From: Clostridia bacterium | Lineage (GTDB): Bacteria > UBA6262 > WVXT01 | Reading direction: 5' to 3' | NCBI GenBank assembly: GCA_030671905.1 | Contig: DAOVHK010000054.1 | Location: 1-8,968, forward strand | Length of the DNA: 8,968 nt | In this document: positions 6,081 to 8,968 of the stretch, in pieces | Position numbering within the stretch: position 1 is the stretch's first letter | Layout: each line of letters opens with the position of its first letter | Notes under the pieces: generated by a model | Told to the model about the DNA's origin: nothing | Database searches by the model: none | What the model saw: the letters and a program-made list of their open reading frames with translations, nothing else | Made by a program: the position numbers and the translations under genes

Positions 6081-7787
6081 ATAACAATAAAGAATATAAT
6101 ATTGAGCCGAATAAGCAGGAAAATATGCTTGTTCGGCTCTATATTTATCATATTAACTATAGTTCCTTTAAAGACTATTGCATTTGCCGAGACTACTGAC
6201 CAGACTGTTTTGGGAAATCTCCACATTATCAATGACACCCTGTTTGGAAAATTCAATTACGGCGATGAACGCGTGGAAGGATTTCTAGAAGCTAAAGAGT
6301 CTTTCCCAGGAGGGGTAAGCGGCTTTGTGATAGGGACAAATATTGGATTGGGTTCTCCTGAGGCGAATTTTGGAAAAGGAAAAATAGACTTAAAAGTATG
6401 CTTTACCAATGATAATCCAGTATTGGAGCGAAGCGCTCTTTTTAAAATAGGAGCCGAATGGCTTCCCCAATGGAATCTTGCCTCTACTCGCTTAAAAGCC
6501 AAGATTGGCCTTAGAGGGGGTTACCTTTCAGTAACTACCACTACCGAGCCAATAGACCCACCATACCCTTCTCAACTCCTCTATGGAGCCGAAAGCGGCC
6601 TTTCCATTTCCAAAGAGTTTAAAGGGATAACTTTTGAGACCGGAGCTACAGGATATGTAACCTACAGCTTCTATAATCAGAATAATCAAGTGGATAATTC
6701 TGGAATTAAGTTACAAGCGGGTAGCAAAATAGAGGTTCTTCCGGTCATATTAAAATTGGGATGGAAGGGGGTTCTGGTAAACTACAATCCGGACAAATAC
6801 TTTTTCCTGGATTCTATGAGAGAGGACAGCTACGAAGTTAGCATCGGCTATGTGGGAGAAAGGTTTGGCATTGGACTATTCAATTCTCTGGATATCAGGG
6901 AAGGAATAGAATTTGAAAGAAAGAGAAACCTGACAGGCATGGGAGTCCAGGTAGGTGGATGGGTAGCCAAGGGGATTTTCTCGCAAGACCTTTTGGTTGG
7001 GAAAGAAGCCACCACAATTTCATTGGGTAGAGATTTTTCCGATGCATATTTTGAAGCATACTGGACAAAAGACCAGAATTATATAGAGACGGGTAATGGT
7101 AACATTTTTGGAGTAAGTTTCAAGTGCGGGATTGGGCCCAAGCCCGCTGAGCTTGTCGAAGTTGAGTCTTATAAGAGTTATGTTCAAGAAGGTGATGGTC
7201 CATTTAATGCATTGCCCGATTTTCGCCTGCCATTTGCCGAAAGTGTAGAAAGACTCAATACTATGAATAAAGTTATAAGGTACACCAGAGGTAACCTGGA
7301 ATATATATCCCAGAATGGTTCTGACCGTGACCCAAGGGAAGTGTTCGAGTTAAGAGGAGGAGATTGCGATGAGCAGGCTCTCTTTCAGCTACATGCCTTG
7401 AAGACCCATGGTTATGATGATTTGTACGAACTGGCTTTCGTATCTCCCAGAATGGCACACGCCTTCTCCTATGGTAAAGATAAAAGGACAGGAGAAGAAT
7501 ATATATGGGAATATGGCAGGGTGTTCAGACTGGATTTCGACTCTGACTCTAACCTCTCAGAAAAAGAGAAGATGGCAGCTATCCTTTCCTCCAGGAGTTA
7601 CACAAAGAACTGGGAGTATCTTTGGACTTTCAAACCCCCAAGTTCTGACTATAAAGACTACAATTACCAGGATATGGAAACCGTCTATGAAGCATGGAGT
7701 GACGAGGTAGATATTCCAGAAGATATGATACAAGTAATTCCCGAATCGGGAATAAGGCTATTTATCGGCACAGAATTTGAAGAATAA
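6057..7787 (+). CDS. exported beta-barrel-like protein with C-terminal transglutaminase/cysteine-protease-like domain
   Basis: I do not recognise the full-length protein. The 576 residues start with a basic stretch and a hydrophobic core (about 23-44, ending AFA before ETTDQ), a signal peptide. Residues about 50-360 are rich in alternating amphipathic strands, Gly and aromatic residues (for example SGFVIGTNIGLG, KIGAEWLPQW, YVTYSFYNQNN), like an outer-membrane barrel. Residues about 395-490 resemble a transglutaminase-fold domain: Cys437 in RGGDCDEQALFQ, His468 in MAHAFSYG, and a possible third residue Glu485 in IWEYG. This arrangement recalls bacterial transglutaminase-like cysteine proteinases such as LapG, but homology is not shown. 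The ATG at 6057 (or 6060) lies within a c-di-GMP riboswitch. A close paralog follows at 8242. A role in c-di-GMP-controlled surface or biofilm change is inference. Confidence 0.8.
   Translation: MMAGLPKTITIKNIILSRISRKICLFGSIFIILTIVPLKTIAFAETTDQTVLGNLHIINDTLFGKFNYGDERVEGFLEAKESFPGGVSGFVIGTNIGLGSPEANFGKGKIDLKVCFTNDNPVLERSALFKIGAEWLPQWNLASTRLKAKIGLRGGYLSVTTTTEPIDPPYPSQLLYGAESGLSISKEFKGITFETGATGYVTYSFYNQNNQVDNSGIKLQAGSKIEVLPVILKLGWKGVLVNYNPDKYFFLDSMREDSYEVSIGYVGERFGIGLFNSLDIREGIEFERKRNLTGMGVQVGGWVAKGIFSQDLLVGKEATTISLGRDFSDAYFEAYWTKDQNYIETGNGNIFGVSFKCGIGPKPAELVEVESYKSYVQEGDGPFNALPDFRLPFAESVERLNTMNKVIRYTRGNLEYISQNGSDRDPREVFELRGGDCDEQALFQLHALKTHGYDDLYELAFVSPRMAHAFSYGKDKRTGEEYIWEYGRVFRLDFDSDSNLSEKEKMAAILSSRSYTKNWEYLWTFKPPSSDYKDYNYQDMETVYEAWSDEVDIPEDMIQVIPESGIRLFIGTEFEE
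6090..6747 (+). repeat. duplicated coding segment, copy 1 (partner 8311-8968)
   Basis: From 6090 the sequence aligns with 8311 onward at a constant offset of 2221 bp, without any insertion or deletion, to the end of the window. The mature N-terminal parts of the two proteins differ at about 19 of 186 residues by hand count. Similarity stops abruptly upstream of 6090/8311. It marks a tandem gene duplication with different 5' ends. Confidence 0.9.
6104..6139 (+). other. 14-bp RNA hairpin inside the start of the coding region, copy 1
   Basis: The arm 6104-6117 (GAGCCGAATAAGCA) pairs with 6126-6139 (TGCTTGTTCGGCTC) through 14 pairs, one of them T-G, with an 8-nt loop. TATATTTAT follows. It sits 24 nt after the aptamer and encodes the basic region before the signal-peptide core. 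The paralog keeps all 14 pairs despite several base changes, so it is probably a functional RNA structure, perhaps an attenuator or pause site. Confidence 0.72.
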
Positions 7788-7820
7788 AAACAAGGGCAAC
7801 CAAAGAGGTGGTGCTCCCTT

Positions 7821-7858
7821 ACCGCCAGTACCAGGAAGGGTACTGGCGGTTTTTTTTA
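7821..7858 (+). terminator. intrinsic terminator of unit 1
   Basis: ACCGCCAGTACC (7821-7832) pairs perfectly with GGTACTGGCGGT (7839-7850) around a 6-nt loop, followed by an eight-to-nine-base T-run. It lies 33 bp after the stop codon and ends the transcription unit of the first paralog. Confidence 0.95.
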
Positions 7859-7896
7859 TTGCTGGCAATCCTTGGCAACAAGTCCAAAGATTTTAC

Positions 7897-7926
7897 TTGC
7901 ACAAAACAGGGGAAATTTGATATAAT
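7897..7926 (+). promoter_or_regulatory. possible upstream promoter, abutting the palindromic repeat
   Basis: TTGCAC (7897-7902), 18 bp and TATAAT (7921-7926), with an extended -10 (TGATATAAT). The same nine bases form the -10 region at 8005-8013. Its start site would fall inside the repeat at 7930-7953. It could be a second promoter for unit 2 or a relic. Confidence 0.4.
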
Positions 7927-7929
7927 TAA

Positions 7930-7953
7930 AAAAAAGGGGACAGGCTACTTTTT
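7930..7953. repeat. short palindromic repeat, copy B (inverted copy of 1409-1433)
   Basis: The 24 bases from six A's through GGGGACAGGCTAC to five T's are the exact reverse complement of the element at 1409-1433, about 6.5 kb away. No transposase gene lies nearby. It sits between a possible promoter and the 11-bp repeats of unit 2. Confidence 0.8.
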
Positions 7954-7960
7954 GAAAATT

Positions 7961-8004
7961 TTACGAATTTCTTACAATTTTTTTACGTATCCGTAACACT
8001 AGTG
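7961..8004. repeat. 11-bp-phased direct repeats upstream of riboswitch unit 2
   Basis: TTAC begins at 7961, 7972 and 7983, followed by TAAC at 7994, each 11 bp apart (TTACGAATTTC, TTACAATTTTT, TTACGTATCCG, TAACACTAGTG). The last unit includes the palindrome ACACTAGTGT (7996-8005). The array covers the -35 region of the unit 2 promoter. It has the same spacing as the array of unit 1 and suggests a related regulator of the OmpR/PhoB type. Confidence 0.65.
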
Positions 8005-8013
8005 TGATATAAT
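8005..8013 (+). promoter_or_regulatory. extended -10 promoter of riboswitch unit 2
   Basis: TGATATAAT is an ideal extended -10 element. There is no good -35 box; the expected place (about 7985-7990, ACGTAT) is occupied by the 11-bp repeats. This is the layout of an activator-dependent promoter. The predicted start is near 8020, just before the aptamer. Confidence 0.68.
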
Positions 8014-8023
8014 ATCTTTGATA

Positions 8024-8116
8024 TTCCGAAAAGGCAAACCCTGAGCAATCAGGGGGCGCAAAGCCTCGGGGTTACATAGATAGACAACATTGCAGTTGAA
8101 CTAGCCGGGCTGCCGA
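8024..8116 (+). promoter_or_regulatory. c-di-GMP-I (GEMM-I) riboswitch aptamer, unit 2
   Basis: This is a second cyclic di-GMP-I aptamer: GGCAAACC (8033-8040), a P2 hairpin CCCTGA-GCAA-TCAGGG (8039-8054) with a GNRA tetraloop, GGCGCAAAGCCTCGGGG (8055-8071), a longer P3 region with CAAC/GTTG, and closing GCCGGGCTGCCGA (8104-8116). GGCA (8033-8036) pairs with TGCC (8111-8114). It shares the core with the unit 1 aptamer, but the stems and P3 differ strongly. Its last 14 bases are also the 5' strand of a terminator, so ligand binding and termination exclude each other. Confidence 0.9.
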
Positions 8117-8161
8117 TAACGAGTATGGGGACCCGTTATGGGTGGTCCGGCTTTTTATTTT
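8103..8161 (+). terminator. riboswitch-controlled intrinsic terminator (expression platform)
   Basis: AGCCGG (8103-8108) pairs with CCGGCT (8147-8152) and ATAACG (8116-8121) with CGTTAT (8134-8139). The bases between (8109-8114 with 8141-8146) also pair using G-C and G-U, so the stem is almost continuous. The tail TTTTTATTTT follows. The 5' strand overlaps the 3' side of the aptamer. A ligand-bound aptamer should block this terminator, which predicts an ON switch. Confidence 0.82.
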
Positions 8162-8241
8162 AAATCTGCTAGCCGGCAAACTCCGTATAGAAAATGTTGT
8201 CAAAAAGGATGAAAAACTTTTGGAAAGAAGATGGAGGAGAT

Positions 8242-8968
8242 ATGTCCGAGGCTGAGATTAAGGAGCTACCAGGGGATATGTTTAAGGCGATTGATAGTGG
8301 TGATGTAGGGAAGAATATAATATTGAACCGAACGGGCAGGAAGGCGTGCTTGTTCGGTTTTATATTTATTATATTAACTATAGTTCCTTTAAGGACTATT
8401 GCATTTGCAGAGACTTCTGATCAGACCATTTTGGGGAATCTCCATGTTATCAATAACACCCTGTTTGGAAAATTCAATTACAGCAGTGAGAACGTAGAAG
8501 GATTTCTGGAAGCTAAAGAGTCTTTCACAGGAGGGACAAGCGGCTTTGTGATAGGGACAAATATTGGCTTGGGTTCTCCTGAGGCGAATTTCGGAAAAGG
8601 GAAAATAGACCTAAAGGTATGCTTTACCAATGATAATCCGGTATTGGAGCGAAGCGCTCTTTTTAAAATAGGAGCCGAATGGCTTCCTCAATGGAATCTT
8701 GCCTCTACTCGCTTAAAAGCCAAGCTGGGCCTTAGAGGTGGTTGCCTTTCAGTAACTACTACTACCGAACCGATAGACCCACCATACCCCTCACAACTAC
8801 TCTATGGAGCTGAAAGCGGCCTTTCCATTTCCAAAGAGTTCAAAAGGATAGCCTTGGAGACAGGAGTTACAGGATATGTGACCTACAGCTTCTATAATCA
8901 GAATAATCAAGTGGATAATTCCGGAATTGAGTTACAAGTGGGTAGCAGAGTAGAGGTTCTTCCGGTCA
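8242..8968 (+). CDS. paralog of the 6057-7787 exported beta-barrel-like protein (3' end outside window)
   Basis: The frame is open from here to the window end, 242 codons. ATG 8242 is chosen because GGAGGAG (8233-8239) precedes it at good distance; in-frame ATGs at 8194 and 8209 lack a well-placed SD. The N-terminus is MSEAEIKELPGDMFKAIDSG, followed by a basic stretch NRTGRK, a hydrophobic core at about 36-55 and AFA before the predicted cleavage at residue 56. The 34-residue cytoplasmic lead is longer than in the first paralog (22). From KNIIL onward it matches the first paralog without gaps and is about 90 percent identical in the mature part seen. The transglutaminase-like domain cannot be checked because it would lie beyond the window. 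It is controlled by the second c-di-GMP riboswitch. Function unknown, as for the first copy. Confidence 0.85.
   Translation, partial: MSEAEIKELPGDMFKAIDSGDVGKNIILNRTGRKACLFGFIFIILTIVPLRTIAFAETSDQTILGNLHVINNTLFGKFNYSSENVEGFLEAKESFTGGTSGFVIGTNIGLGSPEANFGKGKIDLKVCFTNDNPVLERSALFKIGAEWLPQWNLASTRLKAKLGLRGGCLSVTTTTEPIDPPYPSQLLYGAESGLSISKEFKRIALETGVTGYVTYSFYNQNNQVDNSGIELQVGSRVEVLPV
8311..8968 (+). repeat. duplicated coding segment, copy 2 (partner 6090-6747)
   Basis: This segment aligns without gaps to 6090-6747 at a constant offset of 2221 bp and is cut by the window end. The 195 bases between the aptamer and this segment (terminator, RBS and first 23 codons) have no counterpart in unit 1, where the gap is only about 14 bases. 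Confidence 0.9.
8325..8360 (+). other. 14-bp RNA hairpin inside the start of the coding region, copy 2
   Basis: 8325-8338 (GAACCGAACGGGCA) pairs with 8347-8360 (TGCTTGTTCGGTTT), 14 pairs including three G-T. Against copy 1, the third pair changes from G-C to A-T, and four others change in ways that keep pairing. The tail TATATTTAT is identical. It lies well inside the frame, downstream of the riboswitch terminator. Confidence 0.72.

Noticed and set aside
6104..6148. The 14-bp hairpin read as a simple intrinsic terminator ending unit 1 before the gene
   Set aside because: The tail is TATATTTAT rather than a T-run, and the signal peptide is encoded across it, so translation must begin upstream. 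I keep it as a conserved hairpin of unknown role.
5990..6199. 69-codon plus-strand frame starting at the riboswitch
   Set aside because: It covers the aptamer in another frame, overlaps the signal-peptide-encoding frame and shows no conserved features.
7808..7996. 62-codon plus-strand frame after the first paralog
   Set aside because: It runs through a strong terminator, a palindromic repeat and the 11-bp repeats; composition is that of non-coding DNA.

Overview
The window reads as a bacterial chromosome segment of moderate GC from a Gram-negative-type (two-membrane) organism. It has enolase, an FtsB/DivIC-type division protein, two tRNA genes, a trehalose operon, and two paralogous exported proteins that look like outer-membrane barrels. 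The gene mix and the short GTAGCCTGTCCCC-type repeats remind me of uncultured candidate phyla such as Omnitrophota, but this is a low-confidence impression because no ribosomal RNA or phylogenetic marker was compared.

Layout. (1) 1-1046: the 3' part of eno followed by an ftsB-like gene. (2) 1048-1385: a tRNA unit with a near-consensus promoter, tRNA-Leu(UAA), a short palindrome, initiator tRNA-Met(CAU) and an intrinsic terminator. (3) 1409-5722: a short palindromic repeat, a consensus promoter, then a tight operon otsA - otsB - DUF5752-like gene - treT. The last three genes overlap. The operon encodes two routes to trehalose: UDP-glucose plus glucose-6-phosphate through trehalose-6-phosphate (OtsA/OtsB), and direct NDP-glucose plus glucose (TreT). 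(4) 5723-8968: a tandem duplication. Each unit has an array of 11-bp direct repeats, a promoter, a c-di-GMP-I (GEMM-I) riboswitch and a gene for a signal-peptide-bearing protein with a beta-rich region. In the complete copy this region is followed by a transglutaminase/cysteine-protease-like domain with Cys and His in place. The second copy runs off the window end.

The fourth region is the most interesting. Both paralogs sit behind c-di-GMP aptamers, but their expression platforms differ. In unit 1 the Shine-Dalgarno sequence and ATG lie inside the aptamer itself. In unit 2 the 3' strand of the aptamer is also the 5' strand of an intrinsic terminator. If both read as drawn, c-di-GMP would turn unit 1 down and unit 2 up, switching between two nearly identical surface proteins. 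Both promoters also carry 11-bp-phased direct repeats of the kind bound by OmpR/PhoB-family regulators. A 14-bp RNA hairpin with compensatory changes is conserved inside both coding regions, just before the signal-peptide core. None of this has been checked by database search or folding software; it comes from reading the sequence by eye.
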